This document shows positions 12,564 through 24,378 of a stretch of DNA of 64,000 nucleotides, piece by piece (within the stretch, counting starts at the first letter, position 1; each line of letters starts with the position of its first letter). Location of the stretch: positions 1 to 64,000 of the forward strand of contig MU401579.1 of assembly GCA_022579005.1 (NCBI GenBank), read 5' to 3'. The position numbers and the translations under genes were made by a program. This stretch comes from Poronia punctata. Lineage: Eukaryota > Ascomycota > Sordariomycetes > Xylariales > Xylariaceae. The notes beneath the pieces were generated by a model that was given only the letters and a program-made list of their open reading frames with translations, did not search any database and was not told the origin of the DNA.

Positions 12564-13730
12564 CTACGAAGTCGAATACATCTCAATAAACTTCCCAACC
12601 CTCCGCACGACCCTCCTCGCACTCTCCTCAAACCCAACAACCCACCCAACAAGCAGCGTATCATGCGGCGCCCCATCCTCAACAAACAACTCCAGAACAT
12701 TCCCCCGATCCTCCCTCCTCATCTCATCCACCCACTCCTTCCCATCAATCGCCAGAATCTCCAACGCGCCCAACGCGACAAAAATCGGCACCGGCGTCGA
12801 AAACGCATGTCCAAGAGGCGTGATATACGGATCATCCAGCGGTTTGTTATGTCCGACGACATAAGCCCCCGCGCCCCAACGACAGAATTCGATCCCGAGG
12901 TAATCCGTTCCGAAGTTGGGATTACTCTTCATCGCGACTTCCGGCCAGAGATGTTTGACTGGACTTGTCCAGGGGGCGACGAGGACGGAACATCTGGGTA
13001 AGGGGATTTTGTTTTGACCGGAACCAGAACCGAACTCGGAGAAATATCTCAATAAACCAATTGCCAGATTCCCCCCCGCGCTATCGCCGGCCAAGACGAT
13101 CTTGTCAGGGGGGATGCTCAGCGTTTGTACGAGGTAGAGATAACTCGTCAGGACATCTTGTAATGCGGCGGGGAAGGGCGCACAGGTAGGGCGACTGGAA
13201 AGTCTGTATTGCGGGGAGAAGACGGCCTCGATTTTGATTTTCTCGCCGCAGTGATCGAGGTATTGTTGCGCCAGAAACCCGACATTATCTTTCCTCCCGT
13301 CACCCAATACGAATCCCCCGCCGTGGATATGCATAATCACAATCCCAGTCATATCTCCCGTCGCTGCCGGCTTGCAAGGGAACCAGGTACCGCCGATAGT
13401 AGCTGGTTTCACGACTTCGCTCTGTAAAGGACCTTTATACATATCCTCTGGAAAAGGGGGTATTCTCGTCCAGCAGTCCTTCTCTTTGCCTGGGTCGAGA
13501 GATAAGGGTTGGTGTTTCTCGACTCGGCTGTCGACGTATACGAGCTCTGTGAAGAGGTTCATCATGAAGGCTTGGCGGAAAGTCCATGTGGAATGTTGGC
13601 GGAAGAAGGTGTAGCGGAGGATCCACCAGGGTACGCGGGCGAGGATGGTGCCGGTGTAGAGGATGCGGTAGAGGATGTTGAGGATTGGGTACGAGGGTAG
13701 GGGACGGGTGGGGTGTGTTATTGGGGGCAT
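12564..13730 (-). CDS. Alpha/beta hydrolase, HSL-type esterase/lipase
   Basis: Single-exon, 388-residue protein of the hormone-sensitive-lipase-like esterase group. Visible motifs are the oxyanion-hole HIHGGGFVLGDG (about 130), the nucleophile elbow GDSAGGN with catalytic Ser (about 213), a candidate catalytic Asp in the ALEILAIDGKEW segment (about 325), and the catalytic His in DGAPHDTLL (about 355). Residues about 15-45 are hydrophobic (ILYRILYTGTILARVPWWI), consistent with a membrane anchor. The ATG at 13730 is preferred over one 48 codons upstream, because the extra N-terminus is Cys/Thr-rich without resemblance to the family and the hydrophobic anchor follows the inner start directly. 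The substrate is unknown; fungal relatives include acyl-ester and xenobiotic esterases. Confidence 0.85.
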   Translation of the reverse strand: MPPITHPTRPLPSYPILNILYRILYTGTILARVPWWILRYTFFRQHSTWTFRQAFMMNLFTELVYVDSRVEKHQPLSLDPGKEKDCWTRIPPFPEDMYKGPLQSEVVKPATIGGTWFPCKPAATGDMTGIVIMHIHGGGFVLGDGRKDNVGFLAQQYLDHCGEKIKIEAVFSPQYRLSSRPTCAPFPAALQDVLTSYLYLVQTLSIPPDKIVLAGDSAGGNLAIGLLRYFSEFGSGSGQNKIPLPRCSVLVAPWTSPVKHLWPEVAMKSNPNFGTDYLGIEFCRWGAGAYVVGHNKPLDDPYITPLGHAFSTPVPIFVALGALEILAIDGKEWVDEMRREDRGNVLELFVEDGAPHDTLLVGWVVGFEESARRVVRRVGKFIEMYSTS

Positions 13731-16613
13731 TGTTGTGGGTGTTTGTGTTGTGAGTGGATGGATGGGTGAGTATGATATAACAGTGTCTTTGTAACAGAAT
13801 GTGTTTAAGCCCGTTCTTCGTAGTTTGTTGAAAATGGCGGATAGATCCGAACAAGTGCAATAACGCAGCGGCAAGACGGGACTGTATGGTCCGCTCTGTT
13901 CACCAACAAACAGTCCTCAACCTTGTTGCCGTCGAGATCTTTTATACAGCTACAGAGGGTGAGTTCGTCTGACAAGAGAGAATAAAGCTATAAGGCATCG
14001 AGGGATAGGTTGCAGGAGAGGTTATATTGAACTGGCCTAGGTGAGTAGATAGGTAAGTATATATCAGGATATGTGAGGCTTGCATCATACCTTTTTAATT
14101 CATCACGGCACGGTACGGTACGGTACGGCACGGCATCGTACCGAACAAAACACAAGGTGTCCCGCAGCTAACCATTTCGTATCTTGCATGCCGAGGCAAA
14201 ATGTTGGGGTAGGTTAGGAACTCCTAGATATCTTTCCCCAGATTCTCCACTATCACCGGGAACCAAGAAGCGCACCCACTCGGCTCCGTGGTAATTATTA
14301 TTAGTCCGGCAGGGTTGGGATTTCCGACTTATACCTAGATGGAAACTTGGGTAACCTAGTCTAGTATTTAGTATTTAACAAAGATTATAAGGGAACCTAG
14401 ACTGCGATGAGGAGAGAGTTGCCCTTCTTCGCAAGATAAGGAGAATGAGTATCAAGTCAACGTGCCCCACGACATTTACAACTAGGTAGTATAACCGGTG
14501 AATGTCACCATCTTTTTCGACATCTTTTCTCGTGAACTGTCGACGCCCAGACTGCCCCTCAGACTAAAAGCGATCAAGATTCAATATTCCAAGAGGAACT
14601 AAGCTTCAAACTTCAATATTCAAACAAGCCACAAATGACATACCTATTCAATAGCCATGATTATGCCCAAGCACTACAAATATTCTGCATCCAGAATAGC
14701 GATTTTAATTAATCTGATCCAACCGTCTATTATGAATTTGCAGGGTCGAGGTAGGGATTCCATACGGGTATATCTACCATCAGACCCCCGCTGTAGATGG
14801 GAGTAAGAATATTGTTTCCTTCACAGCTATTCCAGGAGTCGTGTTTTGCGCTGCTTTACACACATATGGATTAGGGAGTTCCGGACAGGCGAATACCTGG
14901 GGTTGAAGTCGCTCTGATCAGCACCTTCAAGCACGGGCTGACGGGTCATACAGACAAATGGGCGGGTAATTAGCCGGCTCCGATTTTATCCGGTCGCGGA
15001 CCGGCTTCCATTTGTTCCGATGCTAAGCATGCAGCGCTGGAAAAGGGAGTACAAATGTGTCGCTTTTCTGCGAACTTGGCGTCGTGTGCTTCCTTCCATT
15101 TCTTGTCTAGACACCGCACGTCCATGTCTAGTATCTTAGCCCAAGACGTCAAGCCTTCTGTCGTAGCGAAGTCGTCGTCATTGACCGGACCCGGGAATCA
15201 TCCCTCGGGGGTATGGCATACTCGAGTTTGCACGTCAGAAAACGCGACATTTGGCGCCCCCAACCAGAGTCGGTACTTGATTCTTATACTGTCTTGGTAA
15301 ACTTGATTCCGGGTCTGCCATCTTGCGTTCGCGGAAGCATGCCCGTACTTACGCAGATGGGGGATGCGATAGATTAAATGGACAATACCGTGGCGTGTGA
15401 TAATAGGTAGACATAAAGGGGGCGAACAGACTAGAATGGAATATATCTTACAAAGTTTAGTCCTCTTGTGATTTGACGCTTGTCTATCAACATTTCCTAC
15501 TCGTATTTCTTGTAAACCGACCATCTAGACGTAAATGCAGTTGCTGTCATGTTATGCTCATGCAAATGATTGGAGATAAACACAAACCAGAACTCCCATA
15601 CGCAACGATAGGAAATATAGCGGAAATATAGTTTTCATCATCAACTACAACTTCGATTGGAGGCAGGTCATGTCTTGATACAACCCTCACGGGAACAGGC
15701 CAATTCTCCAAATGGCCTTGAAGTTTATCACGATAATAAAACTGTGGTACCTAAGGTAGTCTAGACGTCCAGCAGTGGTAGAAATGATCTCAGGGTCTCA
15801 TTTGGGGCTGGGATTTACATATGTACCTGTCCCGATATGGCAACTGCCTCGATTCTCCCTGTCCGTTTCCCCGCAGATCACAGTGTAAATTCAAACCAAG
15901 CCGCCTTTACTGCGGCAAAGTCTTGATTGGTGGGATACAACCAAGGTTGTTCCAATAATAGCGTGTCCTAGTAGGCCAACACCGCTATATCCAGACGACC
16001 TAGGGCATAAACGGAAGTGACGACGGTTCCCCCTGTTGACACAGTGAAGTGTTAGTAATGGAATAATTAAAGTAACACCTATCCACTTCCCTGCTGACTA
16101 GCGTCCCTAGTCTAGACGTAATCAAGTGCCTAATAAGAGCTGTAGTCCACAACTGTGGCCTGCTGTGGCCTTGGAGAGGATACTTGCAGCGTCAGAACAC
16201 TTGTCCGGAATTGTGAAGTCGCCTGGTTCCAGACCCTGAACGTTTGGAGGTTTCGTCCTCTTTTCAAACTTCACTTCAACCATTTCCTACTTCCTTTAGC
16301 AGAAGAATTCTTGAAGACAGTAGACTACTGCGAGGCCCGAGGGTACATCTGAGTTTTGGGTTTATTCTTTGTGTCTTCTAACAGTTTGGAACGTCGCGTA
16401 TATGGCGGGAACACCTAGATCTCGTTAGTATCTTCATTGACAGGTATCCCCTAAAAGGGGCAGGTCCATCGACCACATCGTCGCGGGAGGAGGTCGTCCG
16501 AGAAAAACATAACGAAGTCGGCTTTGCGTTTAGACTGAAGTTTTTGCGACTCCCCGATCTGTCGTAATTGCGCCTCGCCACATCCCGGACAACTTGATCC
16601 AACGAAACCGAAA
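13731..16613. other. Divergent intergenic region, 2.9 kb
   Basis: This is the shared upstream region of the hydrolase (-) and kexin (+) genes. A pentanucleotide (CGGTA/CGGCA)n run lies at about 14107-14134. Open frames at 14970-15524 are short, out of phase with each other and resemble no family. No gene is supported. Confidence 0.55.
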
Positions 16614-19203
16614 ATGAAGTTCGCATCTGTCTTCGGCCTACTCGTAGGCGGCCTGGCAGGGCTGGGCATGTCGGCCCTACATCCTCGACACTTCGAATCT
16701 AGCGACTTTTATGTCCTTGAAATCGATTCGACGACCAGCCCCGACCATGTCGCCGCCCGCTTGGGCTTAAGAAACGAGGGTCAGCTAGGCGAACTAGCTG
16801 GTCACTATGTTTTCCGCGCACCCAAGACCGAAGACGACATCGTTCGTAGAGAAGTCGGAGAAAGACGGAAGAAGCGATCACTAGGCGATATTGATGTCAT
16901 CGACGCGGTGAGATTCTCACAGAAGCAAAAGCTACGCCCCCCTATGCCGAAACGCGTCATCCCACCACCGCCTTCTGGCTTCTTCCCCAGATCCCAGCCG
17001 AAGCGGGAAACCTTTCCCGACGTCAAGGCCGTCCAGAAGCAGAAGTCGGTTATGAAAAGCTTGGATATCAAGGATCCCATCTTTACAGAGCAATGGCATC
17101 TTTTCAACTCGGTCCAGGTGGGCCACGACCTCAACGTTACCGATGTCTGGCTGTCTGGCACAACCGGCAAGAACGCCACCGTCGCCATGATCGATGACGG
17201 GCTGGATATGAACAGCAAGGACTTGAAACCAAACTACTTTGCACTGGGTAGCTGGGATTACAACGACGACAGACCCGAACCGATACCGACACTGAGTAAC
17301 GACCAGCACGGCACCCGATGCGCCGGCGAGGTGGCGGCAGCTAAAAATGACGTCTGTGGAATGGGTGTGGCATACGAATCGAAAGTCGCGGGTATTCGCA
17401 TCCTCAGCGGCCCCATTAGCGACATTCACGAGGCTGAAGCCATGAACTATAAAATGCAACATAATCAGATCTACTCGTGCTCCTGGGGCCCTCTCGACGA
17501 CGGCAAGTCGATGGACGCTCCCGGCATCTTGATTAAGAAAGCCATGGTAAATGGTGTTCAGAAAGGCCGTAACGGGCTTGGATCAATCTTCGTCTTTGCT
17601 ACTGGTAACGGCGCCATGTCCGAGGATAACTGCAACTTTGACGGTTATACAAATAGCATCTATAGCATTTCGGTTGGCGCGCTCGACCGAGAGGGACACC
17701 ATCCATCCTACTCTGAGCAGTGTTCTGCACAGCTCGTAGTGGCCTATAGCAGTGGTGGTAGCGACTCTATTGTAAGCGAATTCCCTACGATCCAACTTGG
17801 CCGGGAAACGTCCTTTCTGACCTGTTTTACAGCATACGACAGATGTCGGCGTTGATAAATGCACCAGTTCGCATGGTGGCACGTCTGCTGCGGCGCCCTT
17901 GGCTGCCGGCGTCTACGCCTTGGCCTTGGATCTCCGTCCCGACTTGACATGGCGAGACATTCAATATCTTACTGTGGATACAGCTGTCCCCGTCGAACTA
18001 GACTCGGGTAATTGGCAGACGACGACGATCGGCAAGAAGTACAGTCACATTTTTGGATACGGTAAAATCGACGCCTATGCCTTTATCGAAGCTACGAAGA
18101 ACTGGAAAGTCGTGAAGCCTCAGGCCTGGTACTTTACCCCATGGCTCCACGTCAAGAAGGAGATTCCGCAGGGAGACAAAGGCCTATCTGTGCACTTTGA
18201 GGTTACACAGGAGATGCTCGACAAAGCCAACTTTGAACGACTGGAGCATGTCACTGTTACCATGAACGTCAATCATACTCGACGAGGCGATCTGAGCGTG
18301 GATCTTATCAGCCCCAGTAAAATCACCAGCCATATCGCTACCACGAGGAAAAACGACGACAGTACCGAGGGTTACAATGACTGGACTTTTATGAGTGTAG
18401 CACATTGGTGAGTTTATCTCGGCTCTGCTTGATGATGACTAGAACAATCATGTATGCTAACGTGTCTTAGGGGCGAATCTGGTGTCGGTACTTGGACCAT
18501 CATTATTCGGGACACGGTGGTCAACGACTTTAACGGCACCTTTATTGACTGGCATTTGAAGCTCTGGGGTGAAGTGAAGGACGAGTCCAAGGCCAAGCTC
18601 TTGCCTATGCCGACAGAGGAAGACGATGCCGACCACGACGTGATACCTACAGTTACACCGACCGCCGCCACGACTAGCTTACCTCCTCACCCTGCGGCGA
18701 CAAAGACGGGTGTATCCTCGGTAGCGACTGAAGATGTTCCGCAAAGGCCGGAAAAGCCTAGCAAGACGGGGGTAGGTGCAGTATTGCCCACGACGACACA
18801 AACCGGCGCTGCTCAATCAACCACAGCCAGCTCCTGGTTGCCGTCCTTCCTCCCAACCTTTGGCGTCTCGTCCAGGACACAAGCATGGATTTATAGTGCT
18901 CTGGGTCTGATAGTTGCCTTTTGTCTGGGACTCGGTGCGTGGTTATGGTGGATGCGCCGGAAGCGGTTGCAAAACAACCCCCGGGATACTTACGAGTTTG
19001 AACCCTTGAACCCCGACGATGCAACAGGCCTGGGTGCTTCGCACGAGAAGGGGGCTAAAAGACGGGGTGGCGAACTATATGACGCATTTGCTGGTGGAAG
19101 CGAAGACGAGGATTATAACGATCATGACCACGACAGTCTGGTGAGTTCAGATTCGGAGGATGAAAACTCACGCGATACGTCGAGGGAACGTCGAGCCTCG
19201 TAG
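16614..19203 (+). CDS. kexB: Kexin, Golgi dibasic-site proprotein protease
   Basis: Calcium-dependent subtilisin-like protease that cleaves secretory precursors after Lys-Arg/Arg-Arg in the late Golgi. Exons are 16614..17771, 17833..18407 and 18471..19203, with 61- and 63-bp introns; the product is 821 residues. An N-terminal signal sequence is followed by a prodomain with basic processing sites (RRKKR, about 83-87; further KR pairs at about 113 and 131). The catalytic triad is Asp (MIDDGLD, about 193), His (DQHGTRCAGE, about 232) and Ser404 (HGGTSAAAP, whose exon starts just after intron 1). The oxyanion Asn is in FATGNGA. A P-domain follows, then a Ser/Thr/Pro-rich stalk, one membrane helix (about 715-737) and an acidic cytosolic tail of about 80 residues, as expected for Golgi retention. 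Both splice junctions restore conserved kexin sequence (SI-HTTDVG and AHW-GESGVGTW). Confidence 0.97.
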
Positions 19204-19755
19204 CTCTTGAGATGAAAAGAAAATGGAGTGTAGCAGGGGGGATCGATCGTGCTTGTCTAGCAACTTGTTAGAATGATGTTCTGCGGCTTGTAAAGTTTCA
19301 ATATACTTGACGATTATCATCTTGAATACAGTACGCAACGTTTATTATGCGTTTCATGGTGTACAGCATTAGAATAGGGGTACGCAGTCTGTGTTTCCCC
19401 TAGACGGCGATAGGGAGGTTAGGATTTTGAGTTTTCTGGGGGTTGTAGAAATCGCGAATTGCATTGTTTCTGTTATTCAAAAGTTTGGTTATTATGGTGT
19501 TTAGATTATAGAGCAGTCATGATAGAATACGGGTCGTCGTATAAACCAATATTGTCATTTCCATCTCATTTTCCCCAGCTGAACAGAACTTTCAAGTTTA
19601 TATCCTCTATATTTTATATCTACATACGCAAATATGATAATGAGCAGAAAGTCCACGGGCGGAATAATAAAGGCATCATATCCCAAGTTGACAAGAAAGA
19701 AAGATAATATCCAATGCCAAAGATCTGAGCTGAGTGTATGGAAAATGATATTTTA
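19204..19755. other. Convergent intergenic region
   Basis: This is the 3' flank of kexin (+) and of the HExxH gene (-). No gene is supported. Confidence 0.55.
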
Positions 19756-21601
19756 TCAATCTTCGTCCATGACATCATCAGGATCCAAATCATCCGAATC
19801 ATAATCCTCATCATCCTCATCCTCGTCGTCCCCACCTCCATCTCGTCCCCTATCCCCATCTCTACCCCTATCCACTTCAACATCCTCATCCATATCTTCA
19901 TCTCCATCTTCATCTTCCACCTCCTCCTCCTCATCATCCATCTCCACCCCCCTATCCCCAACATCCTCCCCATCCGCATAATCCCCCACCTCCCTCCAAA
20001 CCCCATCCCTCCCATCCATTTCCGACAACCCCGTCTCATACGGCGGGATCCCAAACCCCCACTCACCAACCCAAACCTCCTTATACCCCCCCGGATCCCT
20101 CGCCCTCAACCTCTCCCTCTGCACCCTCAAACTTCTCGCGGTTCGCAATATCCCCCTCAACCAGGGAGTCGAGACGCGCAATTTATGACCTCCTATGTAA
20201 GATACCAGGAACTCTACCTGGTCGATGTAATCAATCTGATCGAAATTTCTCTTTCTTTGGCGGAGGGGATCAAAGTATTTGGAGGGAGGGAAACTTCTTC
20301 CGTCCACGGGGAGGATTTTCCCGATCAGCACCGTGTCTTGCAGGTCTGTGCCGGGCCGGGCGCGGTATCGGTGGATCTGGTGGAAGGTCTGGCGGTTTTT
20401 GAGGGGGGTGTTGCGGATTGGGAGGGCGGAGAGCATTAGGAGGCCTGTTTTTTTTTTCACCCCCCCCCCTCAAGTTGTTAGTTACCTGTCTTTCGTGTGT
20501 AAAGGAAAGGAAAAGGGGGAAAGAAAAAGAAAAAGAAAACATACCGACGACATGATATATCCAATCAGAAGGTTCGGCTTCGCTCTTCATAGGTAGATAA
20601 TTCCGATACCGACTTATATTCGTTCCCCAGGGAAGGGCGTTTGTTAGTTTTTGCGCGAGATGTCGACAGTCGATCTCGTCGCGGGATGGGAAGGAGTGGG
20701 AGGAGAATTTCTTTATGAATTGTCTGTTGCGTAGGTCGTTCCACTTTGTCGTTTCGATGGACACTGTTAACTTCGGAAGTAGGGGAAGGAAAAGAAAGAG
20801 GAAGAAAAGGGGGAAGGTAAGGGGAAAATACATACAGGTGTCCGCCACCAAATCTCCAAACACTCATCATACCAACCCCTTCTCCTCTCCTCCCACAAAA
20901 GATTCCTCTGGTTCCAAAAATCCATCATCTCCCTCTCCCCAGGCCTCATCACAACCCCCGGCTCGATATTCTCGGGAAGCCGAGTAAACAAGGTCTCCAT
21001 CGTGTCATGACGATTAATCACCTTGGAACTACGAAAGGGATTCGGCTGATGAGCGAAGAACAGATCGCTCTTCACTGCAATATTCGCGTCTTTCCAGAAT
21101 TGCTCGGATAGGAGTCGTGATGCTTGGAGAGAGGTGTAGCGTGATGCCGTGGCTGTCATCCCTAACTGGAGGGAGGGATGGGTGGCGTTTATGGGGAAGG
21201 CGGTAAGATCGAATTCGGGGGTTGGCCAGGTGTAGATGTGGGCGCCGAAGGGGATGTCGTTGATACGTCGGACTTTTTTTTGTTGTTTTTTTGGAAGTTA
21301 GTGATATGTGTAATATACTAGGTTTTCGTGATTGCGTCGTGTTTTGTTTCTGATGTTCTATCCTTCCCGGGGATGAAAAGGGGGGGGGGGGGGGGGGGGG
21401 GGGGGGGTTTGGTATATGAAATAGTGAAGCACAAGTATGTATAACAAAAAACGAAAAAACGGAAAAGGATTGGTGGAAAAAAAAACAACCTAAGGACACT
21501 GACNNNNNNNNNNGTAGCCCCCCGCGGCGCGGCCCCCCCCCCCCCCCCTCATCCCCCCCCCCCCCCCCCCGCGCCCCCCCCCCCCCCCCCCCCCCCCCCC
21601 G

Positions 21602-21637
<36 letters not shown>

Positions 21638-23378
21638 CGCGTGTGGTAGATAGCAGAGTGAAGACGAAGGAAGTATGACCAAAAACGAAAAAACGGTAAA
21701 GGAGATGACGAAAAAAAAAAAACCTTACGTCCATGTATAAACTCTCCTCCCAACATTCTCTTTTCCAAAGAAAATCCCACCTCGGCTATGGCATCAAAAT
21801 ACACAAACTGTATATCATCTGCCTGTTAGTCATTTCATCCAGTTCACTCAGGGGTATCATATTCCTATCCCATCACGATAATGATATGATAAGGGAGAAA
21901 AGCCACGGCCTTCTTCAAGTAAGGTAGAGATACAAGAGAAGAAACGAAGAAGAAGAAGAAGAAGAAGAAAAAAACTCACTGGCTCTCTCGTCTCTTTATT
22001 GACCCTCCAATCCAACGATGGCAATCTATCCGGCCAAGGATCCTCATTGCCTCTTACAAAGATGATGGCATGCATGAGTTCATGAACCATCTAATTTCAT
22101 AAGTCTATCAGTCAGTTTCTCGACCTCACAAGCGGGCAAACAAATAGGGGGTAGAAAAGAACATACCGTAACCGCCATAAAAACAACGACAACACACCTC
22201 TCCGCAACCGTGATATCCCCCCTCATCAACAATCTCAACGGAGCAACATCAACCGCCACCAAAATCTGTTTCCTCTTTTCCGACCCCATTCCCTCCCTCC
22301 TATCCGTGACGGCATACGTCCCCTGATTCCTCCCGACATCATCAATAAAACTCCAAACCACATCGCGAACCAATTCCCTAAATCTCGCTCTCCATTGATT
22401 CCTGTTCCATTCCGTATACACGAAATCCAACGGACAGGGTTCGCGTTTCGAATCGCAGATTTGCTTGTAATACTCGGGAGGGATGAGGATTGATGGGTGA
22501 GGTATGTCGCGGGGGATTTGGATTCCTGTGTTGGGGGGGATGGGGATTTGGTTCCATTCCGCGAGGATGCCGAAGAGGAAGGTTGCTATTCTATTATCGT
22601 CGTCGTCGTCGTCATCGTTAGTTCTCGCCCACTCCACTCCCACTTAAAGGGAAAAAAAAAAAAACATAGAAGAGAAAAAGGGAAAGAGGGGAAAAGGGGA
22701 AAGGGGAAACACAAACATAAGATGCCTCTCATCAATCATCGCCCCAAGAATCCTATTACTCAATTCCACCACAACCCTCAATTCATTCCAAACCCTCGGA
22801 TTATCCACACTCCAATTCTCCCCTTCCCTCCCCCTTTCCCTTTCCCTCTCCCCCTCTCTTCCTCCTCTCCCCCCTCCTTGTGAATTCCCCTCAACCCCCA
22901 TCAAATCCAACCATCTCCCCTTTGCAAAAACCCCCTCCCACCCCCTTTCCCCAACCATAATCCTCCCCGTACCCCCCCCTCCATTCCAGACCTCCCCCCC
23001 ATCAATATCCCCCCTCCCATGTCCCCCGCCGACCAAAAGCCCACGATCGAAACAGACATATCTCATAAACGCGCCCTGTTGCCAAGAGACCAATCCATGG
23101 AAATACCTCTGCTGGAAATCTTCCGAGATGAACAATTCGTCCAGGATCTTCTTACTCGGCGCCTCTCCGTCATTGCCGGCACTGCGGAAGACCGGCTCGT
23201 CGGCGAAATATTTCGGATGTAAGCTGGGATAGACGGGTGCCAGGCCGGAATGTTGGAGGGAAGGGGAGTCGATGAATGCGTGCCGGCCTCGGACGTTGTA
23301 CCCGTACCGTTGGGCCCAGGGGGATAAGGGGCGTGGGGGTTGGGGACGGGGACGGGGTCGGGGGTTGTTAGATGTCAT
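19756..23378 (-). CDS. Uncharacterised putative zinc metallopeptidase
   Basis: I cannot name a family. Seven exons close in frame to 875 residues: 23378..22717, 22590..22167, 22090..21980, 21807..21729, 21272..20836, 20770..20545 and 20444..19756. All introns are GT-AG; most have a CTAAC/CTGAC branch site. Residues 363-369 read MVHELMH, an HExxH zinc-site signature, and residues 408-414 read EVGFSLE, placing a possible third ligand Glu 38 residues after the second His, as in gluzincins; LGG follows closely. The N-terminus is Pro/Arg-rich without signal peptide or membrane helix, so a cytosolic or nuclear location is inferred. The last 60 or so residues are almost all Asp/Glu. A Gly/Arg/Glu-rich repeat interrupts the first exon. 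Peptidase activity is inference only. Intron 5 contains an assembly gap, so its length is not reliable. Confidence 0.72.
21504..21513. other. Assembly gap (10 N) with artefactual flanks
   Basis: Ten Ns lie inside intron 5 of the HExxH gene. Poly-G at about 21380-21407 and long poly-C at about 21532-21636 flank it. The sequence at about 21421-21490 is echoed imperfectly at about 21655-21725, including a 12-base identical core (21451-21462 and 21685-21696). The two sides are best read as two noisy copies of one contig end rather than true sequence. Confidence 0.85.
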
Positions 23379-23476
23379 TTTTCGATGTTTATTCCTTTTT
23401 ATTTTATTTTATTTTCTTTTAATTCAATCTTTGAAAAAAGACGTCGGGGAGGAAGACGTCGTAGTTTTTTTTAGTT

Positions 23477-23511
<35 letters not shown>

Positions 23512-24378
23512 AAAAAAAAAACTCCAAAAGCAAAAAGCAAAAAGTCTCATATGATTCATCCACGTTTACTTAACTTAGACTTACCTAACCTAGGAATTCC
23601 ACACAGACACAGACACAACAAAAGAAGCCGGAAACGGATATATTATATTAGAGAATAAAGAAGAAGAAAAAATCAAACAATCCATCTAGGTCAAACTAGA
23701 TTTCAAAGACGAACAATAAATAAATAGACCGCATAAACTACATTCCTGGACACACGAGGTAAAACACGGTTGTCTCAGATCATATAACCTACTAACCTAG
23801 GATATCCTACCCCCTTTTTATCCATTTGGCCCAAAGACAACACTATCTACCTAAGGTACCTAACCTATCCTTGCTTGGTCTGTTATTTATGGTTATCAAC
23901 AATAATTCTATACATGGACGGAACTACCAATCATGCCATTAACACGTCCAACATATAAACAAGTAGATACTTTAGATAGGTCGCCCGTTTCAAGTAAAAA
24001 AAAGGTAAAAATGTCCAAGTTGAATGACTTGCTTAGGGCAACCGCCAGCTCTATTTATAATTAATTTACTTACGAGTAGTCATAATTCTCAATCGACGTA
24101 GGTACCCTTGATCAAAAAAAGACACCTCGTCAACTAGAAGGGCATCCGTGTGAAACCATAGCTACTATGCGTAAAATTTCTTTTTTCTTAATCTTCTACC
24201 GCTGATTTCCCAGCTCATCATAAAAATACCGGCATGACCGCCATCCCGAAAGAGAACCCCATCGTTACCAAGAATGTACAACGCCTTAAAAAGGCCCAAG
24301 AAAAGGATAAACATGTAGAGGGACAATGCCCAGTTGCTTAAGATAATGACATTGCGCTTACTTGTCTTACCAGCATTC
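23379..24378. other. Intergenic region with GTAA microsatellite
   Basis: This is the upstream region of the HExxH gene and the 3' flank of Snx4. It holds a (GTAA)n tetranucleotide array at about 23474-23508, about 95 bp upstream of the start codon, followed by a poly-A run. No coding exon is supported. Confidence 0.6.

Noticed and set aside
21490..21804. Gly-rich frames across the N gap
   Set aside because: They arise from poly-C artefact sequence beside the gap; only the 79-nt exon 4 at 21729-21807 is real coding sequence.
23399..23530. Possible CRISPR or tandem gene-regulatory array
   Set aside because: It is a simple GTAA tetranucleotide repeat with no spacers.
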